A stretch of DNA of 60,000 nucleotides from Cristatella mucedo. Taxonomy: Eukaryota > Bryozoa > Phylactolaemata > Cristatellidae. Under the pieces are notes generated by a model. The model was not told the DNA's origin, searched no databases, and saw nothing but the letters and a program-made list of their open reading frames with translations. The stretch is taken from the NCBI GenBank assembly GCA_009760855.2, contig WPIO01000107.1, positions 811,001 to 871,000 of the forward strand, given 5' to 3'. The translations under genes and the position numbers were made by a program. Positions 1 to 28,930 of the stretch are shown piece by piece (the stretch's first letter is position 1; every line of letters begins with the position of its first letter).

Positions 1-1722
1 TAGCAAAAAGAGCTCGTCTCCTGAAGACCCTATACCTTCATCTCTGTGGTCTTCACTTGCAGACCAACTTAGCCTTGCCATAACCAAGATTTTTAATGCT
101 TCTTTGGGAAAAGGGGTCGTCCCCAAGTCCTTCAAATCGGCAATCGTTAGATCTATTCTTAAAAAGCCTGGATTAGACACAGAGGTCCTAGCAAACTATC
201 GTCCAGTTTCCCTTCTTCCGTTCTTATCGAAGATTCTTGAAAAAATTGTTGCTAAGCAGCTAGTTGAACATATTGAAAATAAAAGAATGTCAGAAACATT
301 TCAATCAGGTTTCAAGAGGCAGCACTCTACTGAAACTGCTCTCCTCCGTGTTAACAATGACATTCTACGTGGCAACGACGACGGGAATGTCACTGCCCTA
401 GCTCTGCTAGATCTGTCTGCTGCCTTCGACACCATTGATCACGAAGTTCTGCTTGAACGATTGAGAACAACGATCGGTCTGGCAGACGAAGCACTGGCGT
501 GGTTTAAATCATACTTGTCTGATCGTGTTCAATCCGTGTCGTGTGGGGGTCAGGTCTCAGACATGAGAAGGGTTACCTGTGGAGTCCCTCAAGGGTCTGT
601 ACTCGGTCCCTTGCTGTTCTCCATTTATACACAACCTCTGGGAAAAGTGATTAAGGCCCATGGAATAGGATATCACTTCTATGCTGACGATACTCATTTG
701 TATTTGTCATTTAAACCGTCGGAATCTGCTGCAGCAACTGAGAAACTGAATGCTTGCCTTGCCGATATTCGATCCTGGATGTCGGAAAACTTCCTGAAAT
801 TAAATGACGATAAAACCGAACTGCTGCTCATAGGACACCCTAAGCGTGTGGCTGGATTAAAAGGCTTTGCTGTTCTAATAGGCGATGCTATTGTGCGACC
901 TTCACCACGTGCTCGTAATCTAGGTGTCGTGTTCGACAGCTGCCTCAATTTCAAAAGCTTCATTCAGAAGACTGCCTCTACAGCTAGCCATCACATCCGA
1001 TCCCTATCAGAGATTAGAAGCTGTCTGCCACAGTGGCTTGTAAAAATTTTAACTAGCTCTTTAGTTCTGTCTCGGCTTGATTATTGTAATTCCCTTTTGG
1101 CTAGGCTGCCAAAGAAAGCTATTATACCACTACAGCTGACTATGAATATGGCTGCAAGGCTGGTCTTCAAGTCCCAACGGTTTGAGCATGTGTCATCTCT
1201 GCTGAAAGAGCTAGGATGGTTGCCGGTTGAGCAAAGGATACAGAGCAAAGTTCTTACGCTGACCCACAAGGCCCGCCACGGCTTGGCTCCTTCGTACCTA
1301 GCTGAACTGCTGCATTAGTTTCAGCTTGTTCGTGCCTTGAGGTCCTGTGTGGACAATAAATTAGCTGTCCCATTCCTTCGCTTAAAGACAGTTGGCGACA
1401 GAAGCTTTAGCTCTGCAGGTCCTAGACTGTGGAACTCGCTTCCACAATTCTTACGCAACGACAACTACTCTCCAACTGCCGACTATGGCACATCTTTTTC
1501 AGCAGTCCTGAACTGCTACTTCTATGCTACTCACTACCTCAACTGCTCTCCTAACTCTGCTATGCTTCCCACTTTCTCTTTGTTGCGTGAGACGAAGTCT
1601 GTTGGCAACCGAATGCGTACCGAAAGCCGCTTAGGCTGTGAGTGCGCTATACAAAACTCTCCTGCGTAACACCCACATGGTCTTTATGACTTTGTGGAGT
1701 TACTGACGGAGATAGATTACAT
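1..1722 (+). mobile_element. Family A CR1/L2-type LINE, copy A1 (5' end outside window)
   Basis: One reading frame is open from base 2 and encodes the reverse transcriptase of a non-LTR retrotransposon. Visible are motif 0 (NYRPVSLLPFLSKILEK), motif A (LLDLSAAFDTIDH), motif B (GVPQGSVLGPLLF), the catalytic FYADD box near base 680 and motif D (LNDDKTELLL), followed by the usual C-terminal region (SRLDYCNSLL, LGWLPVEQRIQ). The frame is interrupted once, by TAG at 1316-1318. Copy A2 has CAG there, so a single C-to-T change is the only visible break, and the same frame continues to TAA at 1667-1669. Then follow a 3' hairpin (CCACA ... TGTGG around 1673-1698) and a short tail after GGAGATA. The endonuclease half, if present, lies left of the window. 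CR1/L2 assignment rests on motif style, not on a phylogeny. Confidence 0.93.
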
Positions 1723-3240
1723 CGGTAGTGAGTGAGAACTGGAGGAAAGCGGCAAACCGGCAGCCCAGCAATACAATGAAAAAATAACTGAGAGCAGCTC
1801 GGATGGAGATATAAGTTGTTAAAGATTTAGACGAGAGACAACAACTACAGGTGAGTGCAAGATCCGGAATATTTCGGGTAAATTGAAAACTAATTATTAT
1901 TCCAAGCAGTCACTGACGTTAAGGCAAGCGAAGGTATACCTCGTCACTTCGGCGACACTGACGTCATCTCTGATTTTCTTGGGCAGCCTGCCACGTCCGA
2001 CGGTCAGAGCATCTGCTGCAGTTTCAACGGCTGGTTTGTACTTACAGCAATAGAACTTTGCCTACAACGTGGCACAGCCAGACGAGCTTATTTGGCTCGT
2101 ATGAACCTAGCCAGGCCACCCTACTTCAGGTAAATGCGCGGCTTCCAAACCTTTGCTTTCTGCTCAGTGTCACGTGCCTTGTTGCATGCAAGTAGACATA
2201 GGCCTACTCGAGCAAAGCCTTACAGAACAGGTCCAGACTGTGTGGCACGAAGTGATTAACTGCAGATCCTCAAACCCCTCCCTAACGAGGCTTCAACAGT
2301 GTGGAGAACCGACACACTACATGAGTGCTGTGGATATGCTCCTTGCATGCATTCACGACAAGCTTTGAAGACACACTTGACCACCACTATGCATGTGAGT
2401 CTAAGACCGTGCATTGCATGCAGGGGGAGCCAGCATTCACATTTTGCAATGCAAGCATCAAAACTGCGGTAATCGTCAACAATCAATATAAGCTGAGCGA
2501 AATGTATGAAGTCAAAACTCAAAACAAACTGGGAATAGCCTGAAAATAGAAACCCGTGTAAGCTGAGGCAGTAAATGAGCAGCTTCTGAGAGCCCCGAGT
2601 TGACAATCCTCCTTTCTATCGCCAAAACACCCACATATTGGCGTATGGCTATCACAGCGGCATTTTATGTCTGGTAGCTATCCTTATCACCCCCTTTCCC
2701 CATCCTCATAATGTATTCAGTACCTAATCTTCACCTCTGTAAAATTACCCTCGCTGATAGCACGTAGTGTACGTAATGCACGTGACTGTACCAAGTACTT
2801 GCAAAACTTCTCTGTGGAGCACACAGCAAAGAAGATAAAGTGCACATCTCCTGACGACTTTTCTCAAGGACAGCTCCAAGTCGTGAGCCACATTAACTAG
2901 GGAGGGTCCAAAGCCCTTGAATGAGTCTGCGAAAGCTTACTGGTAAAAAGCAACAAAAGTCCTCTGCCCGACCTTATTTATAGACAATGGCTCGATGAAC
3001 CATTCCGGCCGGCCTGATAACAGTACTTTTATGGGAATAGCTCAGTGCCACCTCCCGGTGCTACAAATATAAACGCTACCACAAAACTGGAGCCACAAAT
3101 GCACTAACGACACTCCAGCTTTGGTAGCTCTCCAATAACCCAAAAAACACCTTAAGGCCAAAGGTGGATAACTAGTTAGAACCATCGTCTATGAGACTAC
3201 TCATTGGTGATCTGGACAGCCTCCTCAGTATTCAAGTGAT
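1723..3240. other. Intergenic or MDN1-intron sequence, no feature seen
   Basis: No exon with midasin similarity, RNA gene or convincing repeat was found. Open frames here are short and lack family motifs. If MDN1 continues to the left, this is intron, and the next MDN1 exon must lie outside the window. Confidence 0.5.
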
Positions 3241-3356
3241 ATATAATTCCTTCGTATAGCGCCCAAGGAGAACTTAATCTCTAACCAGGTGCTTTACATA
3301 TGCTGCAGGGTTCAAGCTCACGACCTAGATGGTTAGAGCACCTTATCCCTGGGCTA
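3241..3356 (-). repeat. SINE S1 copy (S1a), degraded
   Basis: Read on the minus strand, a tRNA-like head (B-box region around 3310-3322) leads to the tail ACATATGTAAAG-like ... AGAGATTAAGTTCTC ... GGGCGCTATAC. The middle of the head is shortened compared with other S1 copies. Confidence 0.7.
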
Positions 3357-3847
3357 CATTGCAACATTAAACTGCAAACGGTCATTGTTGGAATATCTCT
3401 ATTAAGGGCCTGTCTTGCATAGCTGAGAACCATGAATGTGTCACCTCCAGAAGGGCAAAGTAAGATAAGCTATTCAAACCAGACTGATATTCTAACGTTA
3501 TAGCTCAAGGCAGCTCTTTTTAGTGCTATTAACATTAGACCTCCGGCCAGTCCTAACGGTGGAACGTTTGCTAAAACTAAAGAATGACGCACCTGACCTG
3601 ACTGACGTTTGACAGCCTGTAGTCATAACTACCATATAATAAAAAAACGCAATTTTCGAAGTAGTCGCAGCACTTATTTTAAATCGTTAAAACATCTTCA
3701 ATCTTACATTAGGCTACACACAGCAGAGCAATCTGCAGGATGCAGCGATTACAAGCAAGTGCCGAGACAGGTTGTATACAGAAAGACAATATTCATAGAA
3801 ATGCTGTCCTTGTTTTCAATTACTTAAAGGCATGCAAAGCCACCAAC

Positions 3848-20906
<17,059 letters not shown>

Positions 20907-21067
20907 CTTGTAACAGGCAGTCAAATAGATAGATAGAACACGCATGCAATACAAGACGCTGCACGATGTCCATTTAGCACAAAGTATACCATGGAGTGCA
21001 TGTGATCGAAAGGCGATGTGAAATAGGTACGGCTGGCACTAGTCCGCAACAGGAAGGGGTTTCTATA

Positions 21068-21200
21068 TAATTAATTTGTATAGCACCCTAAGAGAATGTA
21101 ATCTCTATTCAGGTGCTTCACATTTGCCACGGGGCTCGAGCCCACGACCTCGGCCAGACCTTGGTCAGGGTGAGCACCATGACCACTGGGCCAAACCAGC
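21068..21200 (-). repeat. SINE S1 copy (S1d), left arm of an inverted pair
   Basis: Minus-strand S1 with head (GGTTTGGCCCAGTGGTCATG), B-box-like GGCTCGAGCC and tail hairpin. It faces S1e, 46 bp away, in the opposite orientation. Confidence 0.9.
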
Positions 21201-21246
21201 AAGGCATGCCACTTCTGCTAAGCTGTGACTGCAAGCAGGATCTTAC

Positions 21247-21388
21247 TTGGTCCAGCGGTTAAGGTGCTCCCCTCCCCCGACCAAGGTCTGGCTGAGGTCG
21301 TGGGCTCGAGCCCCGAGGCATATGTGAAGCCCCGGAATAGAGATTAAGTTCTCTTGGGGCACTATTCAAATTTATTTTATTAATTTAA
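21247..21388 (+). repeat. SINE S1 copy (S1e), right arm of an inverted pair
   Basis: Near-consensus S1: A box TGGTCCAGCGG at 21248-21258, B-box-like GGCTCGAGCC, tail AATAGAGATTAAGTTCTCTT GGGGC and ATT-rich end. Confidence 0.92.
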
Positions 21389-23124
21389 GATGCGGAAAAA
21401 GACAAGCTGAACTCGGTCGACACAGTCAACGAAGAAGACTCGACAATTCAGCAACGGGTGCTACGTCAGCTACAAAACGAGTCACTTTCGAAGGAACTAT
21501 AAAAGAGGGAGATTAGCTACTCTCACAAGGCTCTACGTCAGCAGACACAGTGGAACAGATGTAGCTGCCTGTTCGTCCACCGTGCTTGAGACCCTTAACC
21601 AGCACAAACAAGACATCAACTGATTGCCTCAACACGGCCAATTCTAAACTCGCAGCTCAAGGTCCAAACCTCAATCAAGCATCAGATATGTAAGCTGGAA
21701 AATCGGTAAGAGTCAAGACTAGATCAAGAGAAGTCATCAATCGTATGATTTCTCAAACCTCTACTAACAACAGTCGACATGCCGTACTGCATGCAAAGTG
21801 TGAACTAAAACTTCAGCACCAAAACTTTGCAAACCTTAGAAATCAACACCAATCTCAAACAGTGCAGGGGTCTACAAAGTCAAGAGAGAGGATTAATATG
21901 AGCAAGAAATACGGGTCGTAAATTTCACATGCTGCCACCTTGGTTAACCTAGGTGTAAGCAAAAACATGCAGAAATAAATTGCTGGGCAGTCTCTAGTGG
22001 GTTTAGAAATAGCTGCAGTTTTCAAAGGTTAATTTTTGGTAGCACCATCTGAACATAGCAAAGTAAAAGAAATTGATGTGCTGAATATACCCCTCAAAAA
22101 ATTGTTTTTAACGACTGTGCCGGACACTTCTTCGGAAATGGTCAATATTTGAAATATCAGTTTTCATGCAGATGTTGGCCAGACCTACTTCAAGACTATG
22201 TATGAAATCAATAGTACAGTTGGATCAAGAAACCAGCCAAACAAAACTACTCTACAAGTATTGGCAAACACCTAAGAAACTAAAATCAGTGACCTGCATG
22301 CATCAAACAGTTTCAATCAAGATTTTGAGAAAATACATCCATTGAGTACATGTCTTTGGCATGCAGAGTTAGAACTTCTAAGACAATATAAAATAATTTC
22401 TTACTACCTTGTTTAGCAGTAAGCACTGTTGGTGGTTTTTCTTTCTGTTGCACAACTAATTGCTGGCACAGTTTAACTACTTCACTATGTCAAACCATGT
22501 GATGGCTATGGCAATGCATGCTGAACGCACCATGTAAGGAACTGCTACTCAGAAAATGCCCTGCACGGTTAGGATACATTTTTAGAGAGGGGGTGCCTAT
22601 TAAATCAAGTAACTCCTACTTTTCCGTGTTTCGAGAGTTCTACAAAATAAAATCATTCGAAAATGGCATGTCGAAAGCCAGTTTAGGCCAGGATGTTGCA
22701 AAAACATGATCATGTAACCGTTTATTCGTGTGGTTAGAAATCAAGGTGACCATGCTTTGTTAAGAAACATAGTTCTGTCATACGAATCCTACGTTTGTAT
22801 GCAATGCCGTCTACTAACAGTCCGTAAAACACCGAAATATTTGAGGTTCCATCTTGATCTTGAGTGACCGAAGTTTCTTTCCAAAATACTGTTGCTTGGG
22901 TCATCAATACTAGCTTACTACTGTCACACAGTGTAGGCAGGACTGTCAAAAAATGCTACCAAGTACATTCGGCTCTTGCTAAATAGGGCCATTACATTTT
23001 CTTATTCGAGCAATTTCATCGTGTTCCCTTCACTGCTAGAGCTCAAGTGACTCCTTGACCATCAACAGCTAGGTACAAGTGACAAGTTTTACTTTGACCC
23101 AGAAGCCTTGCTATGGCCCGTTAC
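21389..23124. other. No gene or repeat recognised
   Basis: About 1.7 kb of AT-rich DNA upstream of the first recognised MDN1 exon. A missing 5' exon of MDN1 could be here, but none could be supported. Confidence 0.45.
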
Positions 23125-23440
23125 GATCCACTGACTCTCTACGATAATTACCTAGCTGTGCCATCCTTTCACTTAGAGACTGTTCGTATTTGTCTGTCGG
23201 TCAAGGATCATCGAGCTCATATACAATTCTATCGTCGCAACCGCAGTATAGTCTCAACGAGGTGATTTTTGTTCGGCCATTCCGAGCTGGTACTTCTAAG
23301 TTACTTACTCCCTTATCGCCGCCCACGCTTTGCTACGCTTTTCGCTCATTCTTGTTGGGTGGTGAAGTCTGTTGGCTACCGAATACCAACCCGAGTTCCT
23401 CAGGCTCCGACGGCTCAATAGAAAAATCTGTAGCCTAATT
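23125..23440 (+). mobile_element. Family A LINE relic, copy A12 (very old)
   Basis: DNA relics of the family A C-terminal part in order: ACGATAATTACCTAGCTGTG, CACTTAGAGACTGTTC, and GTGAAGTCTGTTGGCTACCG near 23363-23382. Heavily rearranged inside. Confidence 0.4.
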
Positions 23441-24722
23441 ATATGGAACTGCGAAGTTAAACATTATAATAATTGTTTCCTGGCAGGGTGAGTAGCCACC
23501 GTGCTGCCATCGCCCACAGTCCTCCGCTTGTGAGCCGGCCTGGTGAACGAAAGCACGAGTCGCTGCTGATTTCACTAAGGTCGGGCGCTGCAGCTTTCAC
23601 GAGCACGGGAGGCGTATTGGGTTTAAAATGTAGCCTTCATAATGTTAGAACAAAAAATAATCAATGCACACGCATCTCAGTAGTTTCCGTCGCCTAGTCG
23701 CAAATAGGCTTCGCTTTGATGATGTCCACGAACCATCTCGCCACTAAAGTTAGCAGGCGTAGCTAAACGAAGTCTGTTAGCGCGGCTCACGTTAACAGAA
23801 GCAACAGCTGATAAGCAAAATGTCTTGATGCTAGGTACCTGCTGGCTCTCGCATTCGAAATAAGCACTCTTCAGAAGGTGACTACTGCAGGTTAACCAAC
23901 TGTGAAGCTGACTCAGATCTAGCATGTGGCTAGGCTGTGAGCAGCCATGTGTGGCGTCGCATTGCTGACCTAGCAACATTCCTACATTGGTGACCAACTA
24001 GTAAAGTATATTGATCAAATCATAAATATAAAATTATAAACACCATTGTGATTATATGGGCCTTTTAAGTACCGAGACTGTGATTTCATGGTTAGGTGAT
24101 GTCCTCAGACGAAGCAGGGCGTGGCCATTTAAAGACTCCCAATTCAGCGCCGGGTTAACGCGCTGAGTGAATCCCGTGCACGAGTAGAATCGCCGTGTCT
24201 GCGGAGACTTATTCTAGCTACTTAAAAGTAGACTATCCCATCAAAGGTATCAGTTATGTGTTCTTGCAATAATTATGATATAAATGTAGCTCAGAGAGGA
24301 TGCTTGGGAGTACGTAGTCGAGCGGACAGTTGGCCGCGAGTATTTACTGTACTGTCTTTTTATGTGTTTTCTCATTCGCACTATTTTAATTAATGTTATT
24401 AGAATTTTACTAGTACAAAATTTCCCTATAGCACTAGTTGGCGTGTTTCAGTCCCATTTCTAATACGCTTGTCTTTTGAAAGGTATCCTAAAAAAATATT
24501 CGATCGTCGGACAAATTCAGCAACTATTTTCTTAATGACTCCACTTAAGGAGGCGAAGCTTTAGCAGCGTAAGAGTCGAGTAAGTCAGTGTTTAAGAGAT
24601 GAAGACTGGTTTCATCGGAAGGAGATTTTCAGCTGCACCGAAGTATCCCAGCAACCGAGAGCTAGCCAGAAGAATTCACGGAGTGTCAGCGAAGCCAGAC
24701 AGCAGGTCGGCCAGCAAGCAAG
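23441..24722. other. No gene or repeat recognised
   Basis: Mixed-composition DNA without a supportable feature. Confidence 0.45.
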
Positions 24723-24850
24723 CTACATAGTTAATAATAATTATTATAGTTATAATAATAATAATACTTTATCATACCCCACTCATAAAAAATTATTCTC
24801 ATTCTAGGCACTTTGTTTATGCTGCAAAGGAAGCATGATCGAGTTTGAGA
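24723..24850 (-). mobile_element. Family B LINE tail remnant (B14)
   Basis: (ATT)n, then on the minus strand the worn tail (CAAAGTGCCTAGAATGAGAA) preceded by TTCCTTTGCAGC. Confidence 0.65.
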
Positions 24851-24949
24851 CTTAGCCGAGCTGCGAGCAGGGCAGGCACCGTCACCACCTGTCGCTGACA
24901 ATTACACTTCATGGACCAGGTGTTCGATGGACAGGCTCGAGAGGCGGAA

Positions 24950-25660
24950 GGTGCACGTCAGATATGCTCTTGTACGCGCACGCGTTTGGCGGTTTTCGTT
25001 CCGAGTTTTGAAATAAAGGAAAAACGTTTTCCGGGGCATGTGGTCGGGGGCGGGGCATGCCGGTTTTCTGCTAAGCCACTGGGACCCTGAACCGGCTCTG
25101 CTATTGTTTCCTCGGTAGTAGCCCCCGATGTACAGGGCGAAGTCGGCGAGTTGGTCTCTGCGAGTGTTTCCGATGAGTTCGGGGATAACATCGAACTATA
25201 GGTGCGGCGACATTGTGCGCTGGCGAATAAAGTCCAGTGAAATGCCTGATTTGTGCTTGGTCTCGGTTCAATTCACGCCAGTTAACTCGCAACCCTTGGA
25301 TAATGGTAAGTACGATAGAGCCAGAAACGGGAGAAGCGACCCGGTTTGGTTTGCGTGTAGCGCCACGAACCGGTACTTAGCAGTTGGGTGCGCTACAAGC
25401 GGCGGCGGGGCAGACCACCTCCGCCGTGCGGTCGGCGCTACAGGCCTGCGGGTGCGCTCCTGCTCAAGCAACCTCCTGCAACTCTGCAGCCGCTAAGGCA
25501 GGACTATGAAATTCCGGTTGTCAAAAACTTAAAATCAGCCGCCGCTAGGTCGTTTAAATGACGCCGCCCCTACCACCTCCTGCAGCATGTGATCTCCGAA
25601 CACCGAAGCGCATCTGGCAGAACGCTGTGCTGGAATTACCCGGTCAGACCTCGTAAACTT
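24950..25660. other. GC/CpG-rich stretch, possible promoter or first exon, unassigned
   Basis: Distinctly richer in GC and CpG than its surroundings, with overlapping open frames of 60-120 codons on both strands and no family motif in any of them. A minus-strand frame at 24958-25191 (Ser/Thr-rich, basic end) is the least repetitive. This could be a CpG-type promoter, for instance of MDN1, but nothing in the sequence proves it. Confidence 0.35.
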
Positions 25661-25689
25661 CGGCTTGAGCAGTCTAGTATTTCGGAGAG

Positions 25690-26440
25690 TTATAATAGTA
25701 ATAATAATGCACTTGATAAAGCGCCCTCGGAGAGCTCAATCTCTTTCTAGGCGCTTTACATTTGCTGCAAAGGGAAATGCAATTGAATGGTGAGTAATAT
25801 CATGCTTGATAAACGAACAAAATGAATAACATGGTTAGGGGTGACATGCACAGGGTCAGCATGCAAATGTTGTTAGTGGCAGAATGCACAGTGTCAGCAC
25901 GCATAAGCACATCAAGGACAAATCACAGGGACCCACTAAATGCTGTCCTAAATAGGTGCTTTTAAAGTTCCTTTTAAATGTGGTCAGGTCAGGGGATGTT
26001 CTGACGCAGGTCGAGAGGGAGTTCCAGGCTTTGGGAGCATACGAGCTAAATGCACGGTCTCCAAAGGATTTAAGGTTTGCACGAGGTATTTCTAGACTGT
26101 TGGATTCCAAAAAGCGGGTGGTACGATGCTTGGCCTGATGGGGGAGTATATCGGAGAGATAGGCTGGTGCCATAGAATGAAGGGACCTAAAAGTGAGCGA
26201 CAAAATCTTGAAGTCGATCTGTTGCTTGACTGGTAGCCAGTGCAGGTCGGCGAGAAGTGGAGTAATGTGGCAAGTGCGACGCTCACGACATACAAGCCTA
26301 GCTGTGGAGTTTTGCACCAGCTGCAATCGCCTGATAGCACATGCTGGTAGGCCAGTAAGCAGTGAGTTGCAGAAGTTGAGACGGGATGTCACGAATGCAT
26401 GGACCAACTTGGGACGTGGTATCCTTATCTAAACAAGCCC
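25690..26440 (-). mobile_element. Family B LINE 3' third, copy B1
   Basis: A minus-strand frame open from 26407 to 25856 encodes the post-RT C-terminal domain: [65 protein letters not shown]. Then comes the 3' non-coding part with two imperfect copies of a TGCTGAC..CTGTGCATG unit, the hairpin AAAGCGCC ... GGGCGCTTT (8-bp outer stem, AGAGA/TCTCT-type inner stem) and (ATT)n. This copy best defines the 3' end of family B. Confidence 0.92.
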
Positions 26441-27019
26441 AAATTTTAGCAATGTTATGAAGCTACAAATAGGCAGATTTGACTGTGGAGTTATGTTTTT
26501 TGGGGCTACGACTGTGTTGCCCAGCAACGTACGGCAAGCGAATATCAAGCAACGAGACTTTTCCATGACCTACCTTTGCAGGGCTACCAATCGGATTTAT
26601 GGATTGGCAGCGAATTGCTCACAAAGGGAGGACACCGTGCACCAACGCTTTGCCGACATTCGTCACAAAGCAGCGGGAATAAGTGCTGTCAGAAACCAGA
26701 AAAGTAACTCCAGCCTAGTGTAAAGCAGCTGTCATCAGCAACAACTGAATTAAATAAAGCCCACCGATCGACACGTTGGCAGCTCAGCTTTGAGACGTGT
26801 CCTGAGCGGAGCCTGCAATCTTGCCTAGCATACCGCACAATAGAAACACTTCCCAGTGACACTCTGCCGCCTTCGTCATGGCTTGCAACTTCGTTCACAA
26901 AGGAAGCAAGCATACTGTAAGCTGTTGCATTTTTTGTTAGCTCATTCGCTTGCTGTACTGGCTTTTCCGGCGCTTATTTGGATGCCCTACTCGGCTCTCC
27001 CTCTTGCCAACATGACTGC
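26441..27019. other. No gene or repeat recognised
   Basis: Sequence between LINE copies B1 and B2; no family motif in its short open frames. Confidence 0.45.
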
Positions 27020-27586
27020 CAAGCACAATCTAGGCTTTCACTTCTATGCGGATGACACTCAGTTGTACCTTTGCTTTGATCCCTCCCAGCCTCAGAGCAC
27101 CTCAAATTCTCTTAACTCCCATGCTGCATGTATTGATGACATTCGCACATGCATAGCCCCAAATTTTCTTAAATTAAGTGATGATAAAATTACCTTATTA
27201 GTTCGGCCTGCGCACAGTTGTGGTCCTCCTCGATGAATCATCGGGGTAGACAAGGGGACCGCAGCAGTCGAGGAGAGGGAGTCGAGTTGGAGAAGGGGCC
27301 GAAGGGACCCGTGTGCCCTTCGGCTTCGTGCGTCGTGCAATAAACTGTTGGTGTTGGGCATCGGCTGGCTCTCTGCTGTGCGAATCAAACTGCAGCACGA
27401 AATCTAGGTGTCACGTCCCAAAAGTGACTTTTCGTTAACCGACCACATCAGCTCCACAGTCAAGTCTGCCTACTTTCAGCTACACGACACAGCTAAAATT
27501 ATTTAGACAGGGATGTCGCATTCAAGTTGGCCAATGCATTTTTGACATCCCGTCTTGACTTCTGTAACTCACTGCCTGCTGGCTAC
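27020..27586 (+). mobile_element. Family B LINE RT fragment, copy B2, split by an LTR-like insert
   Basis: The left part (27020-27218) encodes the RT catalytic region (GFHFYADDTQLYLCF) and NFLKLSDDK. The right part (27394-27586) resumes the same element as RNLGV and then FLTSRLDFCNSL. The element stops abruptly at about 27586, where copy B3 begins with endonuclease sequence. Confidence 0.85.
27219..27393 (+). mobile_element. LTR-like repeat, partial, inserted in LINE B2
   Basis: Closely related to the minus-strand repeat at 52999-53280. Both share CATCGGGGT, CGTGCAATAAACTGTTGGTG (polyadenylation signal AATAAA at 27339-27344) and TTGGGCATCGGCTGGCTCTC. The last ~20 bp of the longer copy are missing here. 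No gag/pol sequence accompanies it, so it would be a solo LTR remnant. Confidence 0.65.
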
Positions 27587-28763
27587 CGATAGTGGCAGTA
27601 GTCTATCGCCAACCAGGTACCAAATCCTCCTTTATCTCAGATTTCATTTCGATTCTGTGTGCAAGAAATCGATCCTTTCTCGTTATGGGTGATTTCAACG
27701 TTCACTTTGATAACTTATCTGACGTATTCAGCACTGAATTTCGTGCATTGACTGACTCATTGTCTCTTGTGGCTCATGTGCATGGCCCTACTCACATCAA
27801 GGGTCACACACTCGACCAGATTTTCTCGTGCAACTGCACTTTGTCATCACCGATTATTACCAAATCCTGCTTATCTGACCACATGCCGATCTCATTCAAT
27901 CTGCAGTGTGTGCCCATCTTCTCCTCTAAAATAACCTGCGAATCGCGAAACCTCAAGACCCTTGACATCGATGCTGTCCGTACGAGAATATCTGCTTCCC
28001 CTCTGCTGCTCAGGCCTCCCTCCGATCTGTCATCATTGGTAGATAGCTACTACACGCTCGACGAGTTTGCACCTCTGACTAAGCGCACTGTGCGCCCTCG
28101 CCCAGGCGGCCTATGGTTTACCACAGACATTAAACTAGCCAGGTCCACTAAGCCCAAGCTGGAAAAAGCATGCAAAAGATCCGGACTGGCTGTCCATCGA
28201 CAGGCATACGAAGACTACTGTTGGTCGTACCAATCAATCCTAGGAAAGGCTAACTCTAGCTTCTATAAAACCATTGTTGAATCACAGATGCACAATCCAA
28301 AAATGCTGATGTCGACGATCAACCAGCTCCTCAACCGCTCCCCGAGTAGATCCTCACCTGATGATCCTTGTGATGATCTAGCCGATCGCTTCTCTAGATT
28401 CTTTGTGCAGAAGATAGAAGAAGATCAGGGAATCCATCCCTACGATGACAACCTTCCCCCTAGAATGCTGCTCCCTGATTCCTGGCTGCACCTCAATGTC
28501 TACATTTAAGCAGGTCACTAGTGATCTCGTCCTGGAGTCCACGTTACAATCAAAGAAGACAACAAGTCCTCCGGACCCAATTCCCACTGTCCTGCTCCTA
28601 CGTTGCATTGATCTGCTGCTGCAATGCATAACTAACATTACTAATATGTCATTAGCCTCAGGTCATGTCCCAGCACCTTTCAAAAAACCTGTAGTCAGGC
28701 CACTTCTCAAGAAAGCGACACTAGACCAAGCAAACTTAAGCAACTACCGCCCAGTCTTTCCCG
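27587..28763 (+). mobile_element. Family B LINE endonuclease to start of RT, copy B3
   Basis: The frame 27592-28509 encodes an apurinic-type endonuclease: YRQPGTKSSF, GDFNVHF (catalytic Asp/Asn), GHTLDQIF and SDHMPISF (the Asp-His pair), then the linker before RT. A frameshift near 28500 moves the frame; it then continues KKTTSPPDPIPTVLLL, FKKPVVRPLLKKA and NYRPV (RT motif 0), where it is cut at about 28763. The N-terminal part of the endonuclease is missing. The endonuclease nicks the target DNA in target-primed reverse transcription. Confidence 0.9.
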
Positions 28764-28930
28764 GAAGCCGGCTAGAGGTCTCTCGTCGGTTACCAGGCTC
28801 TGTTAAAGGGGTTGTCAGTGGTTCTAGGCTTCAGTTACCGGGCTCTATTAAAGTCTCGGGCAGTGGTCGTAGAGGCTTACTAGGCGGTACACCAAAGGCT
28901 CGCAGATTCAAGATTTTTAGGATGTCTACC
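28764..28930. repeat. Short imperfect tandem duplication
   Basis: Two units of about 55-60 bp beginning GGTTACCAGGCTCTGTTAAA and AGTTACCGGGCTCTATTAAA, each ending AGTGGT..TAG(A)GGCTT. It starts exactly where LINE B3 breaks off. Confidence 0.6.

Noticed and set aside
24958-25496. MDN1 first exon or an independent gene
   Set aside because: No midasin similarity and no convincing splice sites; recorded only as a GC-rich stretch.
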